Below are positions 11,150 to 20,935 of a stretch of DNA of 64,000 nucleotides, piece after piece. The notes beneath the pieces are model-generated. The model was given only the letters and a program-made list of their open reading frames with translations, had not been told where the DNA came from and ran no database searches. The translations under genes were made by a program, and so were the position numbers. The DNA is from Diplocarpon mali (Eukaryota > Ascomycota > Leotiomycetes > Helotiales > Drepanopezizaceae): NCBI GenBank assembly GCA_024741835.1, contig JAENRP010000068.1, forward strand, positions 62,001 through 126,000, in the 5' to 3' direction. Every line of letters starts with the position of its first letter. Within the stretch, counting starts at the first letter, position 1.

Positions 11150-11880
11150 GAGTAGTGTTTTTCAAAAAAAAAAATCCCCCTTTCTTAGACCCATTGGCAT
11201 TGGACCATGTAGGAGATCCATCAACATGCGACAAGTCAAGATCCTTGTCTGTTAGCCCTGGCTTCAAGAAGGCATTTACTCCTCAATATCCCGTAAGTAA
11301 GGAATTGACAATTCGCGAAAGTGACCACGATAGCCGAGAGTTGCGGGAACTCGCCTCTGACCAAGGTTTCCAAATCGGACGTTTCAAGATTTGTGACAAT
11401 TTCGGCTATGGTCCATTCTATCTTTTGGATAGGCCAGGGCATGTGATTAGACACATTTGTGGACTTGCAAGAGCTAAATCGAATCCGAACTCTTTCATTT
11501 TCATGGGGGCTGATTATTGTCATCATTGAGAATAGTTCAGACCCTCAAATTATCTACCGATGCCCGAGTCAATATCTCCCAATTTCCTGGATACAAGAGC
11601 AACACTCTATGCCCGGGATCTTTGTTCGACGATTTGTACCGTGATCGGGACAAGTTCAAGCTCTTATACACTATTGCTACTGGAAGACAGCGAAGGCGTA
11701 GCGCATGACGGTGACGAAGCGGAAGCTATAATGGGAAAGTTCATTGAAGCCGATGCCCAGGACGAAATCCTAGTTTTCATGGCCCATGATAAAATTCTGT
11801 CATGGGAATCTTTTCTAAATATGCAACGACTTCAAGTCGAAAGACTGGGCTGGAGAAGGAAGGTGGTTGTTTTTAAGTGA
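11150..11880 (+). pseudogene. Metallo-beta-lactamase-fold hydrolase, decayed
   Basis: The reading frame from about 11200 to 11880 resembles fungal MBL-fold hydrolases. Segments in order are DHVGDPST, SPGFKKAF, LRELAS-FQIGRF, FYLLDRPGHVIRHICGLAR, FIFMGADYCHH, FRPSNYLPMPESISPNFLDTR and EADAQDEILVFMAHDK. At 11192-11203 another frame reads His-Trp-His-Trp and then goes out of phase, so the metal-binding HxHxDH motif is broken by what looks like loss of one base before GACCATG. In-frame TGA (11527) and TAG (11533) follow the second metal-site His pair, and a further frame change lies near 11600-11690. The N-terminus is missing. I infer a dead gene; family assignment is by motif recognition. Confidence 0.7.
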
Positions 11881-12481
11881 CTTTGCTAAGGCCGTGGGGA
11901 AATGGTCTAAGCTGCTACACTGCTCGATGTAATTTCAATTCCATGCTTTTTTTCCTCTCGAGAATAATAAATGGATATCTGGAAGTTATTCCTGTGCTAT
12001 CCGACCGTTCGTCTGGATACAAGCCTGGTGCCTTAGCCAAGAACCAGGTGCAAACAGTCAATTTCATTATCAATATCGCGAATCTGGTTAAGAGGTTATC
12101 GAGGAGCCAGTTGCTAAACCTCATATTCGTGCTATACTCCATTAGGCGAGCTGATCATAACTTGACAAGTCGTGAAACCTTACTGGCATAAAATTGCGGT
12201 GCCTAGAATATGCATAAGTCGTCTGTTTTCTAGGCACATCTAGCTTCAAATCGAGTCTATAGTAAGTTGCAAATGATTCGGCTTGGAGCAGCGTAAGGCT
12301 GTAGTCAAAGAGTATCATTTGAAGAACATCAATACAAACTGCCGCGATCTTGATATTTTCCTGATGCCTCGAGGGGGTAGACGGTATGTGGGTCAAGGGC
12401 CGCCACGTCTTCTTTCTGACTGGTACTGGACGTTATCCCGTCGGAAATCAGTGGGCAAATTCGACCTAGGCCTTTGAGTCT
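11881..12481. other. Intergenic, no gene recognised
   Basis: Several small open frames on both strands but no motif, no consistent splicing and no family resemblance that I could see. Confidence 0.5.
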
Positions 12482-12868
12482 GGAGTTACTAAGCTCAGCG
12501 GGAAATGCGTCATTGCTACTACAACCACCAATACCGTGACGACTACAACGACTCAAGCCTCCTATCTTTGATCTATAGCCACTGGTACTAGCACCTCCAC
12601 CGTATTTTTCTCTGCAATGGAGTATATCAATCTGGACTGCACCGATATCGATAGCAACAATATCACTACGGCCTCGCCAGGCTCATACCTTTTCGCCGTC
12701 ATCTGTGGACGCGGTTATCTTAGGCTCTCGAATAATACTATAGCTGCAATGATTTACACGCTGGAAGACTGCGCAAGGTCATGCGCAAGATTCAACAACA
12801 CAAGAAGTCAAATCCATGGAAATATACGGTTGATTACAGACTTAGTTGTGGAAATTTTGCAGAACTAA
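12482..12868 (+). pseudogene. Thr-rich / PAN-Apple-like protein remnant
   Basis: One frame reads a Thr-rich linker (around 12510-12560), an in-frame TGA near 12573, and then a stretch with CTDIDSNNI, YLFAVICG and YTLEDCARSCARFNNT. The pattern of a short beta region, an ICG turn and an EDC-x3-C motif resembles the PAN/Apple-like domains common in fungal surface proteins. The frame breaks soon after. No start, signal peptide or C-terminal membrane segment is visible. Assignment is tentative. Confidence 0.3.
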
Positions 12869-13737
12869 AGGATGTGATAGTTGAACTGTCGAAGAATAGC
12901 ACAGATGATCCATTCAGTCACATTCACTGTACTTCGAATGCTGCGTTTTTACCCCAGTAGGCGTGATAGAATAGGAGGGGTGATAAAAAGCGCCGAGATA
13001 TGGAAGAAGCCGTTGATGTTAATTCCTATCCTAGGACCCATAAATATATGGCGTAGCGAGGGTAATACCCCATTTGTTCACTTTATTTATGATCCATCAG
13101 GCTGTGACGGAAACGTCGCTACTCTGCGAGTTCAGAGCTAGAGAGACTTTATTACCTTATTCCTATCAGCTTCTAATGGTCTCTCTGCTTTGATCGGCTT
13201 ACGATGGCAACTGTGTCACCAAAGTCTCATTGTCCAAGCCCCTGCAAGTTGAAATCCTTGTCACGATCTATTCTTATTAGTATCCCTAAAACTCTTATTG
13301 GGAATCGGTTCTGTAACGATGTCTTTCTATGGATTGCCTCAACACATATCCAGTTTTTTTTTTACCTTTTTTTCAATCCCCATATCTACTTTGTCTCATG
13401 TGATTTGATACAAAATATGCTACTGAAAAAGAAGCATTAAAATTCACCTCCCGCGGCCTAGCTTCATTTCTTAAATCATTAATGCCTCCCGGGGTGGATG
13501 TAAAGCTCGGATTTCATTTCTCACATCTACACTGTGAATTATAAGGGCTCCCTCCGATAGTCATGATTTTGATGAATACAGACGCCATATAAATACCCTT
13601 TCACCGGAGGATTTTTCCTAATAGCTGATAGGAGACCGGCTCCAACAAAGACTATTGTCATTCTTCCTCCAGCCGTCTTTATCCTCAGTGCCTGATATCC
13701 AACAACACTTCAAGCCGATATATCTCAAAATATCCCG
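12869..13737. other. Intergenic, no gene recognised
   Basis: Open frames at 12881-13141 and 13204-13440 show no family signature. The second ends in an AT-rich tract with a hydrophobic translation that is probably fortuitous. Confidence 0.4.
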
Positions 13738-14103
13738 TCACATGAATACCGCAAACATAACACTTAGTCCAGCAACTGTTACTATTCCGCCGCTTTGCGA
13801 AAGCAGAGATGGAGAGTCGTTTGTGGTCGCCTTTGCTGGCCCGCCAGTTGTGGTATTTGTGCCATTTGCCCTACTGGTTGATGAAGGTCTAACACTGGAT
13901 CCTGTAGAAGTAGTCCTACTGGTTGTTATCGAGTTGGCCTGTCCAGATGTGCTTACTGCTGCCGGTGTTGTTCTTGAGGCCGTTGAACTTGTAGCAGCCT
14001 AGGGTGCTGTTAGCATATATTGGGTATGGGAAGAATGAACATTAACCTGTGCAGAGACAATGGTGGCTGTGAGACTGGCGAAGAAGAAGCTAGAGAGTTG
14101 CAT
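13738..14103 (-). CDS. Small secreted Ser/Thr-rich protein with GPI-type C-terminus
   Basis: Two exons (14103-14047 and 13998-13738) encode about 105 residues. Exon 1 is a complete signal peptide, MQLSSFFFASLTATIVSAQ. A 48-bp intron (GTTAAT donor, GCTAACAG branch site, CCCTAG acceptor) removes an in-frame stop. Exon 2 is rich in Ser, Thr, Ala and Gly and ends with GGIVTVAGLSVMFAVFM after a small-residue region, which looks like a GPI-attachment signal. The protein has no folded domain, so it is probably a cell-wall or surface protein or the surviving tail of one. I do not recognise a family. The clean intron and the signal/anchor pairing are the evidence that it is a gene. Confidence 0.6.
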
Positions 14104-15218
14104 TTTGATGTTGATGAGAGCTGACAAGAAACCTGGATGGGAGAGAGAATGGTTTTTGCTGAGTTCCGGCCGGATTTGATACGGTTTGATGTTGGGAAAG
14201 AAGTTATGGTAGGAAAGGCTTCTGCACATACTTATATTTCGAGACTACCTTGGACTCGAGTCCACTTACCTGGCATCCCAATTTTGAACATGCACGAATC
14301 GACATATCACTAGCAGCGTCCCCAAACATCGTCTTGTTATCAATGCAGTTCCTCTGAAGATCTGACACAACGAACAGTGCATGCGATTTATTTTGCGACC
14401 CCGTAACTGATCTGCCACAGACACCGCGAGAGGCAAAAGTATCAACCGGATGCAATTATGCGACTAACCCTGCCATGGCGGTATCATGGCGCGCCTATAT
14501 CGGCTCTTGTGGGTGTGTTTGAGCATCCTAGCCTTTTCAATAGCAAAGCTAAGAAGTAGAACTGGGTGAAACAGTGACGTGCAGCACAGATCGTCGCTTT
14601 TGATCAATACTCAATATCTAGTTGCTACTGATACACGTGCTGCGTAGTCTCGATGGCCAGGAGGTCAAGTGCAGACAACTGTAACAAGGCTGGCGGACAG
14701 AGCAAGAAGCAGGCCCGTGACACCAAATACCTATCAATTGCATCGGCAATTGGCCTTCGCACGGCCTTGAACAGTAGCAGTGGGTATTCCTTCACCTATT
14801 CGTGAGGCTTGATTCGCGACGTGCATAGATAGCCCTTGCCCCTAACATGTACTTTGTATCATGATCGGGACTATGAAACGATCTGATCAATGCGTCCAAG
14901 CGGGGGATATGTTGATTGAGATCACAGCTTTCGGGGTACTGGACCTCATTTTAATTTCAGATTCACCTGCTGTTTCGCAAAGGGTCAAAACAGTCTCCGT
15001 TGTTTCGAGGTAAGCAGGACGATCGATCATCCGATCACAACACAGTAACTCAGCTTGCCGTACACTGCTTTAAAAGATTGTAATAAAGCAAGTCTAAGCG
15101 ATAGAGCATTATGGAGTAACTGTGCCAGAAATATCTAGCTAGATAGCTGATATTGGCGGTGCAGTAAATGGAACAGAGTGAAATAGTAGCAAAGGCGACA
15201 CCAACTTCCACATTGACA
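14104..15218. other. Intergenic, no gene recognised
   Basis: Contains the upstream region of the GPI-type gene and the 3' side of msh5. A possible extra 3' exon of msh5 was looked for here but none was convincing. Confidence 0.5.
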
Positions 15219-18200
15219 TCACTTACTCGGTTCCATAGACAATATTTCATGTAAAAGATCTCGGGTATCAATCCTAGTCCCATTCTTTGCCGTTGACCGT
15301 GGTAAATCTATCTCGAGAAACTGCCTTCCAATCAGTTCCGCATTTTCAAGATCCTGGGCCTCTGCCGATGAGACTTTGGAACAAGCCGCAATGAGGTCTT
15401 CGCCACGAGCGGCCATTAGAATCAACTCCTCAGCTCTCCACACGATAGCTGGATCGATTCCGTTCATCGCAGCACAGCAAGTCCCAAAACTAGAGATGCT
15501 TCGTCCAGGCATGAAGTTGTAGAGGTACGTAATTTGATCCTCAACAGCTTCAGCATGTGTGTCGACACGAACTTCCATGTGACCGAAGGATAGCTCAGGT
15601 CTCTCTCTCAAAAATCCGTTCTCGAATATCTCATGAAAATGAGTTGCTCCGAGAACCTTTGGTTGATTTTCACCGAGACTGAGAAGATAGTCGAAAACGC
15701 CACAACAGAGACCAGCGCCGTCAGTAGCATTTGTACCCTTTCCGAACTCATCAATGACCAGGAGCGTTCGGTTGGTGGCAAGAGTCAGGGCCAAAGCAAT
15801 CTGCTGTACATCGATCATAAAAGCACTCTGATTTCTGGAAACACTCTCCCGTGTTGCAATCCTGGTGAGTATCTTGTCTGTCAATCCTATAGTCGCCTTC
15901 TGCGCGGGAACGTAACTGCCGATATGCGCCATGTACACAATTAGTGCGTTCTGCTTTAGGTACACGCTCTTCCCAGAGTAGTTGGGGCCTGTCATGATAA
16001 GCATCCTCGGACCATCCATGCTCTGTTGGATATCTGCTGACGAATGATTGAGCAGTTCTTCGGCATCATTTACATTTTCGGAACCTCCTGCAACGAAGCA
16101 GCTATTCGCAACGTATGCTGGGACTGTGAGTTCTTGGAGAGGATGACGGCCTCCTTCGATTTGGATAACATTAGCCATTGTGACCTGAGGTAGGTTGTAC
16201 CCGTACTTGCGAGCTCCTGCAGCAAGAGCAACAAGGCTATCCAATTCTCCGCATAGATCCGACGCAGCGATTAGAAGATTCTCATGCTCCAGGATCTTGA
16301 CGGCAAGAGCGTGCAGTATTTCAATCTCCTTATCTGCTGGAAATTAGCTTGAGATCAAAAAGCTGTGTTACTAGACATACCACAGATCATACCATACATG
16401 TCGCCAAAATAGTCGTCCATTTCTTTCATACGTCCATTTTTATAATATCCCATGTCATTGCTGGCAAACATCTTCTCCCATGTATCATTCTCTACCCCTT
16501 CGCCTTCATACTTTCCCTTGCCCGTCTCCGGATCGAGAGGGACCACTGTCAGAAATCCAAGTTGTGGAAAGAAGATACAGTTCGAGACATACTGAGAGGC
16601 CCACTCTGGTATATCATTTGAGAGTTGGGCGGCTACTCGTGTTAGAAGAGTTTCCATGCCATCATAATTTCTCTTGATGCTGTCTAAATCCGCATCGAAG
16701 CCTTGCCGGACTACCGTACGGTGCTGTTCGGTAGATATCTCAAAGTCGACAACCTCAGTAACCATGGTTCCAATATCGTTCATGCGAGCCCCTTGGATCT
16801 CGGTCAACATCCTGGTGGTAATGGCCAACGTCTGATTGCCGGAAAGCTCCCGTACTGACTCAAGTATCCTTAGAATTTGAAAGGTAAAACTTTGAATATT
16901 GGACCACGCACCCCTACGGATCGCGCGGTTTCCAGCAGAATTGTTGGCGCCTTTTCGTAGGTGTACCATGACAGATCGTATGTCCCTAATCCTCGTCAAA
17001 CCTTCAGATATTTTCTCCATAGCTGACATGTTCTCTGATCTCAAAAAAGTGCTGATGGTTTTGAGCCTCTCGTCAATGATCACCATGTCCGTACTGGGCC
17101 GAAGGAAAATTTGCCGAAGCTTTTGTCTTCCTTGCGGAGTACGAGCCAGATGTGAAAACAAGCCGTAAACCGAAAGGCTCTCCTTCGCTCCAGATGTAGC
17201 TTTGTTTGGGCCTTGCATATGGGAATTTGGATGACTTTCGGACTGTATGATTTGAAGAGATACCAAAGTATCGGCGTTGACGAACATCATGTCTGACAGA
17301 GTAAATATCTCAATTTTCCGGATCCGAAAAGCGACGTGGGCAGCAATGTCATTCGGTAGGTATTCAAGATTCTTGCGTCGGCCTATGTAGTGTAAAACAG
17401 CACCCGCACAACCAATCTCTGCTGTTAGCTTGACAGTCGCATATCCTGAGTCGTACATACTGTATTCTTGCTATCTAGATCGATCCGGCCGGCAAGTCTC
17501 ATGAGTTGACCCTGGCGGCCAGTGGCTCCTCCGTCTCCAGCCATATTGTCTCCGGGTACTGTGAAGACAATATCGGGCCCTGCATCAGCAGTAAGTCCCA
17601 GACCCAAAAGCTTGGACAACGCTCCATCAGACGAGAACTCAGGGGAAGGCCGCGCATCGAGTACGTATGAGCCAAAAATATCATCTATAGTAGAGGATTA
17701 TCAGAAAGGAAGAAAACAGGAAGGTTTCAACTGACTTTCTTCATCTCTTCGATCGATGCCACGAGCGTCCTTGCTCAGGTGATTTTCTAATTCTTCATCG
17801 GCTCGGGTACTTATCAGAATAACTGTGGGCTGTATGTGCAACTTCAAAGTATCAATAATATCAAGACCCGCCATCTCAATGTCCTCCATGAGACAAAGCT
17901 TCTCCTCCCGAGCTAAGTAGTATGCACATCCGATTGTGCCGCACGCCTTCAACTCAACAGCCATGATGACTTCGTTGATAGCATCGGAATCTTCACGAGC
18001 CTGGATCTCAGCCTCTGTCTCGAAGACCGCGGAGCGAACAATATCTCGGTCCCGCTCGGAGTAGAAAGCGGAAGATTGTGACCCCGAACCCCTCAAGGAT
18101 ATCCTGTTCTGGCGTGGGAGTGTGGGCAGCACAAGGGACGATGGCGGAATACTTTGTGGGATAGAGCTCAATGTAGAGATTGACTGAGAACGAGAGCCTG

Positions 18201-18264
18201 AACGCGACGCGAATGATTTTTGAGACGCTGTTGCACTGTGCATCCGACGACGCTTGTAAGCCAT
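15219..18264 (-). CDS. msh5: MutS homolog 5, meiotic crossover factor
   Basis: Four exons (18264-17736, 17684-17461, 17416-16381, 16336-15219) give about 968 residues. The three introns are 44-51 bp with clear branch sites. Family marks are [20 protein letters not shown] in the N-terminal part, the MutS core with SESHPN...[21 protein letters not shown], and the C-terminal ATPase with Walker A GPNYSGKS (about residues 713-720) and Walker [12 protein letters not shown]. Absence of the N-terminal mismatch-binding domain and the SVYGLF segment point to MSH5 rather than MSH2/3/6. Msh5 forms a clamp with Msh4 on recombination intermediates and promotes meiotic crossovers in the nucleus. The gene looks intact. 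A donor-like GTAAGT overlaps the last codons at 15221-15226, so a further short 3' exon is possible. Confidence 0.92.
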
Positions 18265-18589
18265 CTTGGGCGAATTCGCGATTTAGTGGTCGACAACGAT
18301 GGTATATTTGAAGGAAAGCGGTAGGCAGTCAGGCACGTTGTAAGGAGAAACGTAGCCGGCAATGGCAAAACACAAAGACCACGAAAATCAAACAGGGCTA
18401 CTGTTAATAACAGCCGAGAGAAACATGTTACATACTATTGTACCAGTATTGAGAAGGGTGACCCTCTTATGCTGGTGATGGTCTGCGCTCTACACATTTG
18501 CTACACCCAGCTGGCGCAGAACAGAGCTCCTCCATTCCCAGCTTACACGTTTCCCGATCGAACACTTCGAATCCAGTGACAACCCGAAT

Positions 18590-19099
18590 CTAGCCTCTTG
18601 GGCCACCGGAGATGCTACCTCCCTCCCGTACCCAAACTGCAAATTCTTTCCTCTGCTTCCGAATGTCTGCAAAGCCTGGGCGGTTCTCCAGAAGCTTGAA
18701 CGGGTTGCCAACATAATCCTTTTCCACCTCCCCGTCACCGTCCGTGAACCCTGCCTCTCCTTCGCGTTCAATCTTGCCAGCCCAGACGCGCCACTGTATG
18801 GGCCGGAGTTCGGGAGTGCCCAGCACAAGGCCTAGGCAGATCGTAAAAATGGCTACGAGCGTCTCAATTGAAATGTCGATCGGGAGAGAGGTGGCAGTTG
18901 ATGAAGAAGTATCGTGAGCCGAGATCGAAGACAAAGCTGCCGCGCTGGCGGAATGAAGAGCAGAATGTTCGTGGGCGGAGTAGCAACTATTGTTCTGAAG
19001 TTAACATTTCGGGTTTTTGATCTCTTGGGCATAGAACACGTACGCATGAGTCAAAAATAGGAAGCCGAGTCCAGTGATTGATTTTGAGACCCAGGTCAT
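18590..19099 (-). CDS. emc5: ER membrane protein complex subunit 5
   Basis: Two exons (19099-19044 and 18986-18590), joined over a 57-bp intron, encode 150 residues. The N-terminus MTWVSKSITGLGFLFLTHACYSAHEH matches the Emc5/MMGT family: one membrane helix, a short loop, then the second helix ETLVAIFTICLGLVLGTPELRPIQW. A polar tail of about 70 residues follows. The EMC inserts tail-anchored and multi-pass proteins into the ER membrane; the family was also named as a magnesium transporter. The start was chosen because the first exon supplies helix 1. It lies head-to-tail 326 bp upstream of msh5. Confidence 0.9.
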
Positions 19100-19444
19100 T
19101 TTAGGAATGCTTTTGCTACAGTGTGAAGATCAATCGTGGTCTTAAAAGGGTGGATATTCTCGGAGCCGCATGTTGCAGTCAGAGGCCGCAACTAGCGCAA
19201 TAACATAAATTCTGGGGCCAAGGCACAGGCAGAACTTTAAATATTATTCACAGATTACAGCGTTGAGTTAGGGAAACATTTGTTTATTCACGTGTGGTAT
19301 TGTCCATTTTTATCATAATGTCATTTATCAAGGCATATCACAATGTTATCAGCAAATAGGCACGATGACCAGCAGCAGTCTGATATCGAAATTAGAATGC
19401 CAATTTCCACTCTACACATCGTAGTTTAAAATGTCTGGAACACG
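19100..19444. other. Intergenic between eEF1B-alpha and emc5
   Basis: About 345 bp holding the 3' UTR side of the elongation factor gene and the promoter side of emc5. Nothing else recognised. Confidence 0.5.
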
Positions 19445-20575
19445 CTATAGTTTTTGCATAGCAGCCTGTCAAATTGTTAAAAACTGTAACCAGCCGGACC
19501 AAAATCTGGGAACTTACGATATCAGTTGATTGGACGTATTCCTCGAATGAATCAGCAATCTCCTCTTGCAGGTCATCAAGACCAATCTTGTCATCCTCAA
19601 TCACCAAGTTAATCTGGAGCTTCTTGATACCGAATCCAACAGCAACCAACTTAGAAGCACCCCAGACGAGACCATCCTTTTCAATGGAGCGGACGGAAGC
19701 TTCGAGAGCCTTCATGTCTGTCTCATCGTCTACAAATAGAAATTAGTAGACGAACGAAGCACAACGCTGCTACGAGATAGCATACCCCAAGGCTTAACAT
19801 CCATAGTGACAACAGATTTAGCAGCTGGTTTGGTCTTTCCCTCTTTTTTCTTTTTGTACTCGGCCAAACGCTCATTTCTGATTCTCTCGGCCTCGGCATC
19901 TTCTTCCTCATCATCGCTACCGAACAAGTCGACATCTTCATCCTCCTCCTCCGCAGCTGGAGCCTTGGCTGGGTTCAGGGTGACCTCTGAGACCTCAGGA
20001 CCGTAGGTTGTGTAGGCCTTGGAAGCGTCACCTGGAAGGGTAGCAAATTCCTCGGTGTAAGAAGCGATGTGCTTGTACCATCTGGCTGCATGAGGGTACT
20101 TGGCAGAGTCGGGGGCGGAGGAAAGGGCCTTGAACGAGACAACGTCGGCCTGGGAAGGGGTATATCTGAATTGATAGTAAGCTTGCTGTAGGTTCCCCTG
20201 GACCGATAAAGCAGTATTCGCGCGGGGAACTCAGAAGATGATTTGCATGCTTGGTTTCTCGCCATAACACGGTTCTTGAGGCCGCTCAGTAACACGGACC
20301 AAATTTCTTCATCAGAGTATTGTTTTCTAAGGTCTGGGCAAGGGAAGTTTTCGGGGGCCAGAACAGCTTCCTCGTTGCTAGGGGAATCAGAGAAATTTCA
20401 AGAGAATATACTATACATACCCGACAATGTACGAACGGGTGGTCAACCAGCTGTTGAGTGCTGAATCACATCAGTAATGGCTCGCCTCGCGATCGTGTTT
20501 TTGACCGCTTTGTTTTAGTTGTCAAAGAAACTCACTGGTGAGACCAGCATCTGTAAGAAAATCGACGAATCCCAT
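19445..20575 (-). CDS. efb1: Translation elongation factor 1-beta (eEF1B-alpha)
   Basis: Five exons (20575-20536, 20460-20421, 20165-19786, 19729-19518, 19465-19445) encode 230 residues. The N-terminal GST-like segment reads [21 protein letters not shown]. An acidic hinge ([22 protein letters not shown]) precedes a Lys-rich linker. The C-terminal nucleotide-exchange domain contains [29 protein letters not shown] and ends in TDIAAMQKL. The protein exchanges GDP for GTP on eEF1A in the cytosol. The last exon is only 21 nt. Intron 2 (20420-20166) is unusually long at 255 bp and contains a C/D snoRNA. An open frame running through this intron is fortuitous. Confidence 0.93.
20228..20318 (-). ncRNA. 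snR18: C/D box snoRNA, U18/snR18 type, intronic
   Basis: Inside intron 2 of the eEF1B-alpha gene. On the minus strand there is a box C TGATGA (20314-20309), an internal box D' CTGA (20289-20286) and a terminal box D CTGA (20234-20231). Immediately before D' stands TTTGGTCCGTGTTA, whose TTTGGTCCGTGTT part is complementary to the conserved large-subunit rRNA stretch AACACGGACCAAA; human U18 carries nearly the same element. By the box D+5 rule the target is the A in AACAC, matching the yeast snR18 target A649 (and neighbouring C650). In budding yeast snR18 also lies in an intron of EFB1. Ends are approximate; no strong terminal stem is obvious. Confidence 0.85.
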
Positions 20576-20760
20576 GATGATTGATTGTCTTTTGAGTAGA
20601 TTTGCAGGTGGAGGAAAGAATGGGAAGACGTTGAAGAGATTCCTGGTGGGGTTGGAATAGCGATTTTTGTCGCTAGCAACAAACGAGTCCTTGCACTCTC
20701 TGTGGGGTGGGCTTAGTCTGACCTAATTGGCTTCCTAAGTACGTTTCCTAAGCAAGTTTA

Positions 20761-20870
20761 GCGGTGAATTCTGCCAGTATTCACCGCCAAATATTCGAGA
20801 AGCAACTCGAGGCAACGAGAGGCAATACACAGTCATCAGACGGATACTTCATGACCACTATATATATACT
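20761..20870 (+). promoter_or_regulatory. Probable HSP78 promoter with heat-shock-type element
   Basis: Upstream of hsp78 there is a perfect 9-bp inverted repeat, GCGGTGAAT at 20761-20769 and ATTCACCGC at 20779-20787. It is followed by TTCgaGAA at 20794-20801, a minimal pair of inverted heat-shock-factor units. A TATATATATA run lies at 20860-20869, about 70 bp before the ATG. Functional assignment is inference. Confidence 0.4.
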
Positions 20871-20935
20871 GCAAGATGGTCTATCGCCATTGATACTTAG
20901 ATAATACTTAGAGATCATTACCATGCCTAGTGACA

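Noticed and set aside
15050..15283. Possible extra 3' exon of msh5
   Set aside because: A donor-like GTAAGT overlaps the stop, but no downstream exon continued the protein convincingly.
19975..20295. Open frame of 106 codons on the minus strand across the eEF1B-alpha intron
   Set aside because: It runs through an intron that contains snoRNA boxes and joins the real exon in the wrong frame.
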